From Membranipora membranacea (lineage: Eukaryota; Bryozoa; Gymnolaemata; Cheilostomatida; Membraniporidae), in contig OU612067.1 in the NCBI GenBank assembly GCA_914767715.1, forward strand, positions 12,779,001 to 12,843,000: a stretch of DNA of 64,000 nt, written 5' to 3'. This document shows, one piece after another, positions 1 to 11,350 of the stretch. A program made the position numbers and the translations under genes. Each line of letters starts with the position of its first letter. Position 1 is the stretch's first letter. The notes beneath the pieces are model-generated. The model searched no databases and had not been told where the DNA came from. It saw only the letters and a program-made list of their open reading frames with translations.

Positions 1-732
1 GTCAGAAATCCGCCTGCACTCTTGTGAGGGAACCACAAAGACTATTACAGGATAACATTATTGCTGTTGTTGATTTTAATTGTTTATATAATATATATAA
101 GCTCATAAAATTTGAATTTGGTTTGTCATCGAAAACTGACTGACTGCTTGCTGGCGGATGCAACCAATAATGTGTCACTTTATCTTTGGGAGCTCATAAA
201 TTGGAACAGTTTAGAAGTTTAACTACTGCCATGTCACTTTAAATTTTGCAAACCCTTGCTAGCCTTGTTAGTTTTGGTGCCCAAAATTTGCCTGGATAGC
301 TGTTCGTGGTATCATATTATAAATAAACTATGAGGGATGGCCAAATTCGGTGACCATGTGAAGAGGTATATAGGGTATGGTCAGTACCATCTGTTCAGTC
401 AACAGATTTTGGGATTTCAACATCAGGTTTACTTTCTGGTCGAAGGTTTTGCCCTCAGCAAATATATACATTCATACAGGATAAGGTTAGCATATGTGTT
501 AGGAGTCTGAACCTGATTCTTGGTGAACAACAAATTAGTTGTATGAATTACCCTTCCACACCCAACTATGACAATGATTTATTTTTATAGCGTGCCTTAT
601 ACGAATTTTGCTCATGACATTGCTATACATTCCCCCCACCTTTGTATACGGAGACCAAATCTTTCATTGACACAAAATAGATATTTTGTCCTGCTTTTCC
701 ACCCTTAGGAACTGCAGAGCAAAGTAATTAGA

Positions 733-785
733 TCAGTATCAGTATCAGTACTTACAACAGTTCTAAGTACTGATACTGATACTGA
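733..785. repeat. Perfect 22-bp inverted repeat (hairpin)
   Basis: Arms 733-754 and 764-785 are exact reverse complements around a 9-nt spacer (caacagttc). Each arm is built of TCAGTA/TACTGA units, so the hairpin probably grew from a short tandem repeat. It lies about 80 bp before the acceptor of the 865-1054 exon, inside the presumed last intron. Confidence 0.9.
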
Positions 786-864
786 CTTGTTCTGCTTTTT
801 GTTTTCACTCTTTTTATTTTCTGAATACTCCGAGGTTACAATCTTGTCTTGTTTATATTTGCAG

Positions 865-1054
865 AAAAAGATCATCATAATCTGCGTGGTCGTGGCGATA
901 ATCGGCGTTAATATTGATATGCATCATAGTACCAGTGGTTGTAAAAAATGGAGGCAACAAGGACAATGGTGGAGGGGGCAATGACGGGGCTGGGACCGGC
1001 AACGGTAACAGGCCAGACGCACTCACACCTCCCCCACCTAGAGATCAATCGTGA
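865..1054 (+). pseudogene. Last exon of a membrane protein, frame broken by 1 nt
   Basis: A splice acceptor (ttgcag) at 862-864 opens a frame that starts KKIIIICVVVAIIGV, a basic-flanked membrane helix. Just after GTT near 909-912 the frame must shift by one base to continue as ILICIIVPVVVK, which completes a helix of about 24 residues. A tail rich in Gly, Asn and Pro follows (it includes GNGNRPDALTPPPP) and ends at TGA 1052-1054. Read without the shift, the frame stops at 982-984. An extra A in the AA run at 911-912 would explain this. The exon is either a recent pseudogene, an assembly or sequencing error, or an unusual junction. The two-Lys start just before the helix resembles SNARE tail anchors, but the long tail does not, so the family is not assigned. 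The upstream exons are not recognisable in this window. Confidence 0.45.
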
Positions 1055-3221
1055 GCGCGGTACAAACTAGCAACGACACAATGTCTTCTACTATTATTTA
1101 TAATGGTTTGTTCGGTCTTTTATGGTTAGTGAGGTATCTTGTTTATCGCCATAGTTTTCTGCAATATTCTTCACTTTGACCATCTTTGATAACATTTTGG
1201 TGTTAAGAGGAGTTTTGAGTAGGGCATGTTCAATCAGGATGCTGGCACAGATGCTTTGAGATGAGTGAAGTAATATCTCTGATGCAGCAATAGTGTCCAA
1301 CTTTTTACATGGCAAATTACAAAAGGCGAAGATTTGTCCATGGATTCAAGTCAATCCAGGAATTATAACTTTCAGCGCCAAGTTTTTAGTGACTGCTTTA
1401 TTGTGTTTTTCCTAGTCAATCAGCTATGGACAAAGTTTTACTTTTCATTAGGGTGACACAGTAAGAGACGGAACTGTTGGTCACACTTGAGGTTCTAGTA
1501 GATGGTATGACTGATATTACTTGTTTCTCTAAGCGCAACCAACAGTTCAAAGTCTAAGGCTTACCCTTATAATAATATGAGTTGCCTTCCCTTGGCACCA
1601 CGATCATTCTACAGAGTGTATTTATTCATATCGATTGCGCAGCTCAGCTTTAACAAACTGATTGGTTGGTTAAGCGTAGAACCATCGGCTTCTCTAGTTT
1701 CAAACTTCCAACTCATTGATTTATATAAGAATGGTTATTTACATTCTTTTGAGGACTTGGACCGAATAATTCTCTAGTCAGATTAACATATTATTAATCT
1801 TTTATCATAATTAGCAGTTTAATACCTGGAATCCTGGATACCAATTACACTTGCATAACTCTTTGGTAAATTATGTGGTGTGATCGGCAACTTGTTTGTT
1901 TATTTATTTTTGTGAGGTGAAAGTTCAAAAAATGATCTTTCCAACATAAGTCATCCATTCCCACATAATGACATTTACAATTACTATAATTATTTTCATA
2001 ATAATGGAAGATTTCTGTAACAGATCAGGCCATTGTTGAGACATAGTTTCTCTATTGCGCTCATCATCATTTTAGACTTGACATTTTAGACATTTTGATG
2101 ATCATTCCGTAAAATTGTTCATTTTTTGATCACTCCTAATTTATATATCTATATAATGCTTTATCCATATATATTATTGTTACTGGCATTATAATTCTGC
2201 TCAACTTGCGACTGTTGGCCGTGATTCGGTCTCTTGAAATGAAACATTTTACCAAATATTTTTACTCTTTTGAACAATATATTTTTGAAAAGAAAACAGA
2301 GAAAGTCTTATGTCTCATTTTAAGTGGATGAATATATTCACAGCCCAAGATTAGTTAGTCTAAGGGTTCAGACTTTTGACGCGTGCGGCTGTTGCGGCAT
2401 CCCACTGTCTTCCCTCAACAGGTGGTCACCCTATGCAGCAGTCTGGGACTTTGGTCTGCTTGTACCCTATTCTGTTGGGTTTGCACTGTACAACTAAATA
2501 GGCCGTATTAGACAAACATCTAAGTCAGATCATACACAATTACTTCTATTATCATACTTGTGGAGCTCTACACCACATGGTGCTATGTAAAAAAATCTGA
2601 AGGTGGGGGTGTTAGCAACGAGTTTCCACGCCCTCCCCAAAGCATTTGTCATATCTACCAAAAGATTGTTTCATAGATTGACCAATTTTGCATACTCGCA
2701 GAGTGCAAAGTCAAGGATGGTATAGTATTAAAATAAGATTTTGTAAACAGGCCTCAGCTCAGAGACAATCACAATACGTCTAGATTCGATTTTGAGCAGC
2801 TAGGCGTCTGCTGTATACTGTACCAAAGAGTACATTACTACTGATTGTCATATTAAAAGTGCCAATGTCAAGTATTATACTTTCTTGGATTGTACAATGA
2901 GATTATCTACGGCAAAGTATTGGCAAAGATATAAATCGGGTGTCTTGTATGGCCAATTAATTGCTATGAGCTGTTTGTGGTATTGTGGCAACAACGCAGT
3001 CATGATCATGATTCATGAGTAATTGGAAAATCCCTGGCAGTTTATTTGTCACAGTCTATTATGAATTTGATAGGCAATTCATTCAAAACTAAATTCTTTC
3101 ATTGTGAAACAGCTATTCATTCTTGGACAGTCGTACGTTGTACATTGGCGACCTAGATATTTTATACGCTTTCCGTTTCATATTGAAGTATATGCAACAT
3201 ACCATACATGTAAATGAAGCA
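1055..3221. other. Intergenic stretch before caspase copy A
   Basis: I see no convincing gene here. Several short open frames exist (for example 1094-1315 minus and 1577-1777 plus), but they have no splice context or recognisable motifs. The part from about 2450 onward is similar to 10.8-11.2 kb and belongs to the duplicated block that carries the caspase genes. Confidence 0.5.
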
Positions 3222-6200
3222 ATGGCTACAGCTGCAGGATATTGCCCGCAAGAGGATTACAGAGCGATTGTTGACCCAATCAATCAACCTACTAATAATA
3301 AGGTATTGTAAATCAAATTGTACTTTGCTAAACTTTGTAAACAGTAATAAAACAGATTGTTTTAGCAGGACATAAAATCCTGCTTCCAGTTTGTAGTGGA
3401 TTTCAATTAGAGCATTTTCTCTATAGCCAAGGGAAGCTCCTCATGGCTTGCAGCATGCTAATCCGAGAGCATCAATCACAGTCTGGCTGGCTGCATGAAC
3501 CATGGTGAGGATTCGTTGGGATTAAGTTGTCGAGTAATATAGATGGGCTCATCGACTACTATCAGTGATCTTTCATGTATCAAGCAATTTCAGCATTTGT
3601 TTTGGCTTCCTGGTAAGCAAAGTGCTCCCTGGAATTCCTAAAATACCATTGCCAACCTTCTTAAATCTGGGACCAAAATATATTAGCTGAGGGTGGTGGG
3701 AACTAATCCTAACCAATGAGAGTGAATATATATAGGTACCCACAATGACTACGGTGTGGAAGTAGAGTACCAGTAAAAGGTGCTTCAGTTGGTCGGCGCA
3801 CCAGTTCTTCAGTGCGCACAAGTGTTGAAGGTTGTAACTTGTAACTTGGAATCATACTACAGTCTCTTGACTACTGGGTTTTGGTTGGCCCTCAGGTGTG
3901 TGCTCCGACCTGTCGACAAACAAGAATGGACTGATGGAGCAATTGCAGCCTCGCCCATAAGGCACCTTATATCACACCGCCCACGCTTCAGAATCCCCTG
4001 AGGCACTAACTGCATGCGGCACAATCCGGCATGTAGTGACATAGATAATGACTAGCACCAGACCTTCCCCACTTCTGTCCACCATGTCTTGAAAATAAAA
4101 AAGCAAGATGATTTGTGATTCCAGTGGTTTTTTGAGTCGATCGCCATCACTGAATTTCCTGTCAGGAAAGGGGTCTACGTTTGTTTCACGCGCAGGCATT
4201 ATATTATCATGATCAAAACTATAAAACATTCATGGGTTTGAACTAAGTTGCTGGACTGGTGAAAATATGATGGAACTTGGTGTCTGATTCCCACTGTACT
4301 ACTTGCCAAAAAGCATGTGCTATAGCAGCAATCCTGAAACTGACCTATGACAATGGATTTGTGACTGATTGTTATGTTTGTAGGACAAGAAGAAGCCGTC
4401 TGGTTTTAAGCGACTTAAACAGCACCTGCAAAGATCAGGGAAATCGAAGGCAAACGAAGTACCCTTCCTTGAATTACAGAAAAAACTATTTTGCGATGCT
4501 CTCTGTAAAGCAGGAAAGAAAAGTAAACCCCCAGTTCAAATAAATCTGACAAAGGAAATCAAAGAAATTCTTAGTCAATTGGATGAAGATGACCGTGAAG
4601 CCGTCATATTGGAGAAATTTGAATTTAAAAAAGAAAAAATAGACGGTATTCAGTTTGCTTTACGATTCAAACTTTACAAGCTCCTAAGGATACTGCTCAA
4701 CGACATAGCAGTAGGGTCGTATCTGGAAAATCACGAGTTGCTTGAACAAGCAATACTGTCAGGCGATGACACACAACTAAAACATATCATCCAGATGTAT
4801 GAGAGTGAAGATGTTCAGATTGTGTTGACTTCTCTTTCCGATGGAGCTCTAAGCTACCTCTATGAGGAAAGCTGGAACCAGGACACGATTGGGGTACTGT
4901 ACCCATACCTCAGGTCTTATTTTATACCCCGACAACAAAAGAAGGCTAAGATGTTTGCGTTTGTCTGTTATAACACATTTGATGTGGAAACAGCGACTGG
5001 ACCTAAAAAGAGAGACGGGGCTCGGGAGGAAGCGGATTGCATCATAAAGGGGTTTCAAAACTGTGGATTTACTGTTAGGGGTCCCCTCATCGACTGGACA
5101 TTCGATGAACTTTTACAGCACCTAGAAGTAAACATACATGAAGTGAGGAATGAGTGTTCTGTCATATTTATCTCCATTATGACACACGGCGACCAAGGGG
5201 TCATCCATGACAAGAATGGTAAATCTGGAGAGATCAACAAAATCCTCAATAAGCTATATACCCTCAAAGAAGTTATTCCGGTGGTAAGATATTTGAACAG
5301 GGTGCATTTTTTGAATTCCATGTGTGACTATGAGTGAACTACTGTCAAAGGGTTCATTTCTTTGCGACTTAGGCACCTTCATAGATATAAATTTCTTCTT
5401 TGTTGGTACTGCCTTCAAAAGGAAATTTTTTATTAAACAATCCATACAATATAACTCTGTAAGTCATCTGTACTACACGCGACAGTCTCAGGGTCTGTTT
5501 GTTGAGAGCGTTTTCATTTACTCTCAATCTAATTGTCTTTTTTGTGAGTTAATGACTGTGAACTGAACTTGACTATGTAATAGTATTGGAACCCTTCGCC
5601 CATTAATTGCTCCAGGGTACACCATATCTAACACAAAGTTTGCAAGAAGATACTTCAATAAACTAAAATATTTTGTTTGAATGAGACAATAATAACCTGG
5701 AGTTAGAGTAACTCTTTGCTCCAACACTCTTGATATTTGACCAAACTTCAAGCCAACCACATGAGTGATTTAGGCCCAACCTTGTTTTGCATAGCCGTGT
5801 GAACAGGGCTACGTTTTCCATGTTTTCAGTTTTGAAAAATTGACGATCCTCACAGCTTTTGCGTCAATTTTCGGGATCAATAGAGGGTGACATACTGTTG
5901 TTTGGTTAGATCATGGTGTTAGAAAATAGAAGGAACCTCTGCTAATACCCTTTTTCCTTGCGATTATTAAACAGAAAATAATAACCATGACCAAATATGT
6001 CCTGGAAAAGTGATCTAGGCCATCTGCGTGACTAAACTATTTAAACTCATTTGCCACTCGTTTCTAAACCAGACTACCCATTTTATCTTTATTTCAGGTT
6101 GTGCTCCTCCAGGCTTGCCAAGGGGACAGAGAGCCAGGCCAACAGATAAACCACCCCTACAAGTCTCCACGTCTTGACAGCCCTAATCAAGATGCTGAGA

Positions 6201-7128
6201 CAGGAGGCAATCTACCACCTGGTGCCTCAACCTGGGAGGTAGTGCCATACATGTATGGTCTTCACATTTCAATCCTACGCCCGAATACCATGGTAGTCAC
6301 GGCGACTGCGGAATACCACACAGCCACTCGTCAAATCTTTCTCACCCATTTTTCGAGGCAGTTGGAATATGCTGATGGAGTTACAACAGTAAACAGTATG
6401 GTCCAACTGTGTTCAAAGAGCATGTCCTTGCATACCGATGTAAATAGTAGAAGACAAGCGCCCCTGACTTATGACCTTTTACGTCAACCATTAGTTCTGC
6501 CTATAGCTGCTGCATTTGAAAAAAAGAAACTGGAACCTCTACATCGTTCAGGTAGGTTTTGGTGATCTTTATCCAAGTCATCAATGCCCTATTATATGCA
6601 TAAAACACCTTTTTCTTCGATATAATTATTATTGCTTGCATCACTGTTGTAAATGTATGTTTCAAACCGTAGTGGACTGCCTTTAGCCCTGTTCACACGG
6701 CCACACGTTTGAACAAAACCCGTGGCCGTGTGAACAGGGCTAGACTGCCTTGTATTGTAATAATATACACACTAAACACTCCTGTGCCAACCAAATCACC
6801 TGTGCCAATTCAGTGATGCAGTAACGACTCAACAAAGCCTAACAATTGCAATATTTTTTAAGATTGTTGATCAGCGGTATTTCTGCAGATCCAGAAACAC
6901 ATTATTCGTTGCTTTCTAGGCTTAGCGTTGCTGAAGCATAATAAGGGCAAGGATTTCCTTGAGACCCGCTACTTTTCACTTTCGGAGACCTATGGTTATG
7001 AATTATCTTCAGTCTAAAATTTTTGCCCTTTTTTAGGCAGAATAAGAGAAGGCCGACACATAATGTATATGGTAAATGAACTACGAAAGATCTACACCAA
7101 ACAAGCCAAGGATAAACTTAGAAGGTAA
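3222..7128 (+). CDS. Caspase-like cysteine protease, copy A (4 exons, 508 aa)
   Basis: Exons 3222-3302, 4384-5283, 6098-6551 and 7037-7128 join in phase (0, 0, 1) and end at TAA 7126-7128. Residues 1-27 contain the PQEDYRAIVDPI motif, found again in two other first exons nearby. Residues about 28-214 are charged and helical with no named domain; a degenerate death-fold is possible but unproven. The p20 part starts near residue 215 (KMFAFVCYNTFD), with KRDGAREEAD matching the R-x-G region of caspases and the catalytic His at about 295 in THGDQG. The catalytic Cys is about 334 in QACQG, where most caspases have QACRG. The p10 part (about 360-480) shows TMVVTATAEYH, matching the family's STxPGYxSxR strand, and ends in a RQPLVLP segment. 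The linker is Asp-containing (LDSPNQDAETGG) and could be a maturation site. Exon 4 is the least certain; a poly(A) signal lies at 7640. Proteolytic activity is inferred, not shown. Confidence 0.8.
3800..4015 (+). repeat. Degraded tRNA-derived SINE, family 2
   Basis: This intronic stretch shares the block TGCTCCGACCTG ... GCAGCCTCGCCC ... CCCACGCTTC with better copies at 31.5 kb (plus) and 57.8 kb (minus). The 5' tRNA-like head is decayed here. It lies in intron 1 of caspase copy A and is absent from copy B. Confidence 0.65.
6684..6742. mobile_element. 59-bp miniature inverted-repeat element
   Basis: Perfect 21-bp terminal inverted repeats (TAGCCCTGTTCACACGGCCAC and its complement) surround a 17-nt core. 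The element is flanked by an exact 9-bp direct repeat, gactgcctt, at 6675-6683 and 6743-6751, as expected for a target-site duplication. It lies in intron 3 of caspase copy A. Half-copies of the same end occur near 5793 and 14500, at matching places in the two duplicated introns. Confidence 0.85.
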
Positions 7129-10100
7129 AGGTTACAGGTTTGTGCTGGAAGTACAGTTGCAAACAAGGAGTGAAGAAAAGATTCTATTTGGAATCCATCA
7201 TCATTGTAAAGTGTACATATCACATCATACTTCTCTAACAAGGTTGATACTCAACCTCTCTTGTTGTATCAAGTGTATATATAAATTTTATTTTTGTACC
7301 CATTGATGATATATCAATGATTGTAACCAATAATTGATCAAGTGAGGCCATGCAGTATAATTACTATTAGCTAAGCTCTATGTTTTTCTTATCTGCACCC
7401 AGAAATTCTATGTTATACCAACACTTCAGATGCATTTAAAACGTTGATCAACATTTATTCATCTGAGATGGAGTGTACCTGTAATCTATAAACCAACTAG
7501 CCTCATGAATTGGATTGCGAAATATTTGACAATTTGTTTTAGCTCCTTTTGTTTACTGGTAATGTTTTCCAGCAATTTCTGTTGTATGGCTATTGTGTGC
7601 GGCATACCACCAATTATACCGATGTAATTAGTTGCTTTGAATAAAAAATTGATATTACTAAACAGAGCGTAAGGATCAGATACAGGACTTAATCAAGATT
7701 TTAAAATAACGGCCACATGAGACCAAGCCTTCACTCAACCATCTGTTGGGTGGCTCAAAAATATAAAAATTTAACTTTCGAGTCTGAACTATGTTTTTCC
7801 GTACAGGAATTCCCATATTGCCTGAAAACCCAGCATGACTAATTTCAGTTTACTGAGGAAAACAACCTGCCCAAAGGAGTTGCTAGAACAAACCATTGTA
7901 CAAAATGTTTTCCTGAGCCCCAAGGCTATTACTGGAAATTTTAGCAAATAGACACTCAGTCTTGCATTCCACAGTTTGTTATCAAGATATGTGATTATTT
8001 TGGCAGAATGGCTTTGAATGGACATTATAAATCGATCATTGCTGTACACTTTATTGCAGTGTTGTTGTAATTATTTCCTTGACAGCGCAAGAAGTTTCCC
8101 AGTTTAGTCTCACAAAAAAATTCAGACAGCTGCTAGCTGATAGCCAAATACCTATACAAACGAAATTTCCTTAGGATGAAGGGGTGCCGTTAGGAAGGAG
8201 AGAGGCAAGAGTTTGAGAGGGCTCAAATTCCAGAACACTCAGCATGAGTGATTGAGCCAACAGTTAAAACAATCTGATAGCAATGAAGCAGGAGCTTAGG
8301 AGTCATCAAGAAACCTTATCTTGTTCTGACAATAAAAGTCATTACATTCCTGATTAAATTATCAACAGCTTTCTATAAACACTGTCATCAATATTTTGCA
8401 CAGCTTCATAGCAATACTGATAGCGTTTTTTTTTACATTTGGTTTGATTGCTGTTTGCAATGGTGATTATATACCTTACATAACATATAAGAGGCTTATT
8501 GCCAAGATGCTATAGAGTCATCAGAGAAGAATTTTGTCTGACTTTTTTTATAAGTTTGACTAATCTGTCCTATCCATTGATGATTCCGTAATGGATTTTT
8601 ATCAATCCAAAATGGTTGTTTTTTGATCTAATATGCCCTGCAACATTTGCTGACAGACTCCAAAAAGCAGTTTTACTGTAGCTGATACTAGGATTCAACC
8701 CCTGAAACCATATCACTTGAACCTGGTATCTTTGTGTAACATGGCAACTTAAACCCAAGGGGTCTTGCGATGGGTCAGTTATTTGTTGTATTGTGCCATC
8801 ATGAGAAAATTCACTTCTGGGATGTAAACAAATTATTTGCGTTTTATAATACATTCACAATTCAGGGTCATGTGCGTTGAATATCTTTAGTTTGGCCTTC
8901 CATTCTCCCTGGTTCAGCTAAAACAGAAGAGCATTTCCAACAAAAGGTCCTAGTAGTCACATCACAGACTTGGTGTTATTTGTATGTGGTCTCCCCTGTC
9001 AATATGAAAGAGAAAGCAACTCCGAAAAAGACAACCCAGTAGCTTAACACATATGAGCAGGGAGGGAGAGCGTACCCCACCCTCCCTTATATGAGTTAGA
9101 AAGACTAAATTGAATCTAAATACGCATACAATATAGTGTTATCTCAATGTCAGTGTTTGCTTGGTCTTCACTCAACTGAAGATTTTGGGTTTTCCAGCAG
9201 GTGGTATTTCCGCTGTTTTTTCCACTGTTTTTCCCATTCCAAGTGGAACGCTACATACAATAAATTTGATTGGCTGAGGTGTTTTACGTCATAATTTTAA
9301 TTGACTAACTGATTGACGCTGACGACGCAGTTCCTCTTAGTACAAGCGGCTGGTTATTCAATGTTAGTGGATGGGATACTATTGCACTCATGATTTCTTG
9401 GGAGGAATATAGTAATAGACCAATTCTGGCTCTTAATGATCACCATGAAACTGACACAGGAACAAAGGTTTGTTGAAATCTAGCCTACATCATGTCAGAT
9501 GGCTTAGGTAATGACACAGTTGAATTACAGATTCAATGGAAGAATGACAAATCTTAGGGCTAAAATGTGACATCGGCAGGTGTGACAACTCCAGCCGGTG
9601 ATAGCTGCCAAATAATGTTTAATCTATTGAAAACAGTAGCATGGGTTTGGGGGCTTGGTTTCAAAAATAATGTGCAACTCATACGACTAATCTAGTCAGT
9701 AATTTATACCAAGAAATCTTGCTGTTAAGTATGAAAGAGAAGATTGGGCTGCCCCTAAAGAGGGACACAAGGTGCCTTAAATCCTTATCCTGAGAATCTG
9801 ATACATCCATAGATGTATTATATAATAAATAACTCCATGGATACATCCTAGAAGTGTGAAGTCATATAGACCTCTTGAACTGAGTGTGCAGCAATTGGCA
9901 ATCGGCAGTGGCACTTTGATCTTAGCCAATAGGTCGTGAATTCTTTTTTAGACAAAGTTCCTAAATCTGGTATTTGCCGATTAGTAGCCCACATCTTTGA
10001 CCTTTAATAGATTTCCAGTAAATAGGTGTGCTCAGAAGGTCAAAACGATTCCTCTGTTTGTGACTTCATAGAGAGCATTGCACCTACTTGTTTTTTTGTT

Positions 10101-11266
10101 CATTTCATCTAAATAAGGTCGTTACATGACACAGATACCATTGCCTTATTAGGGTTGTTTCCATGATAGGTTAGGATTTGAAGGTTAAACTGTTTCCATA
10201 ATATATATTCATTGAGATCATTAATGCAAAAGCTATAATTTATTGCTCGTCGAAATAGGATTCGGGAATTTTTAGCAAGTGGTTTTTCCACTGTTTTTCC
10301 CACTAGGTAAATTCGCTCCCTTGGTATCTATATTAAATAATCATTAATCATAATTATTTTTATGGGGAAATCCAATTCAAGTTGTCTCCCTATTACCAAT
10401 GAGGAGATAATTCTAAGTTTCATGTCAATATTATTGAAAAACCGTATACCTAATCATAAAATTTATTCAGTTGGATTTCCCCATGAAAATGATTATAATT
10501 GATGATTATTTAATATAGATACCAAGGGCGCGAATTTACCTACTATAAATGGAAAATGTCAGAATGAATTTTCATTGGCTGAGACAATAAACATCATAAT
10601 TTCTGATAACTATTATTGGTGATAAGACTGCTTGCTGTTGTTGACGCACTTCCTTGTGTAAATGAGACTAGTTGTTTGATGTGAGTGGATGCGCAACTGT
10701 TGCACTCGTGATATCTTTTTTTTTCTTTTTTTTCTATGCACTAGGTCTTCTTTGACTGCCCTATTTAACGGGGCCCCCTTAAGCTCGGGTGGCTTGTGTG
10801 GGGTAGTACCCTATACCCTTGCCCGCCATTTAAAAAAAAATCTAAAGGTTGTGGATTATAGCAAGGAGTCACCAAGCCTTCGTCAAAGCCAAATCATTTG
10901 TCATGCCTACCAAAATAACTGTTTCATAGATTAACCCATTTTGGTCCATTTGCCTGCATTCCGAGTTGCTCCCTCCATGCCGCAGCAACTTGATCTACTA
11001 GTATGGCTAACGTATTGGCACCATCTCATGATGCATGAGTAATTGGAAAATCCCTGGCAGTTTGTTGGCCTTTGTTTGTCACAGTCTATTATTAATTTGT
11101 ATAGCAATTGATTTACGACAAAACTATTTCATCAGGGGACCTAGTTTAATCATTCTTTGACGGTCGGACATACGATACACACGAGTAGTCAGTTGTGGGA
11201 CCTAAATCTTTACTGACAGCTTTCAGATTCTTATTGAAATACCTGTTTATACCCATAAATGAAGCA
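7129..11266. other. Spacer between caspase copies
   Basis: I found no convincing gene. The stretch contains the 3' UTR of copy A (AATAAA at 7640), a diverged repeat pair (about 9190-9410 and 10265-10720) that shares tttttccactgtttttccca and GATTGGCTGAG-type segments, and a mariner-like element inserted in the second member of that pair. The block from about 10.8 kb on resembles 2.5-3.2 kb. Confidence 0.5.
10304..10542. mobile_element. Tc1/mariner-type MITE, about 235 bp
   Basis: Long near-identical terminal inverted repeats of about 70 bp begin GGTAAATTCGCKCCCTTGG on the left and mirror on the right. The element is bounded by TA on both sides, the usual target duplication of Tc1/mariner elements. 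It interrupts a sequence present without the insertion at about 9230-9260. There is no coding capacity. Confidence 0.8.
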
Positions 11267-11350
11267 ATGGCTGCAGGATATTCAGGATATTGGCCACAAG
11301 AGGATTACAGAGCGATTGTTGACCCAATCACTCAGACTACTGATATTCAG
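11267..11350 (+). CDS. First exon, variant 1, of caspase B
   Basis: The exon codes for 28 residues, including PQEDYRAIVDPITQ, and ends phase 0 at CAG|gtatag. It is the best match to the first exon of copy A (3222-3302), and its upstream flank is also duplicated (shared AGTAATTGGAAAATCCCTGG). It may be a true start of gene B or a relic of a partly deleted third copy. Confidence 0.6.

Noticed and set aside
4849-5321. Antisense frames over the caspase exon 2 (also at 13559-14031)
   Set aside because: They mirror the coding strand and recur only because the exon is duplicated.
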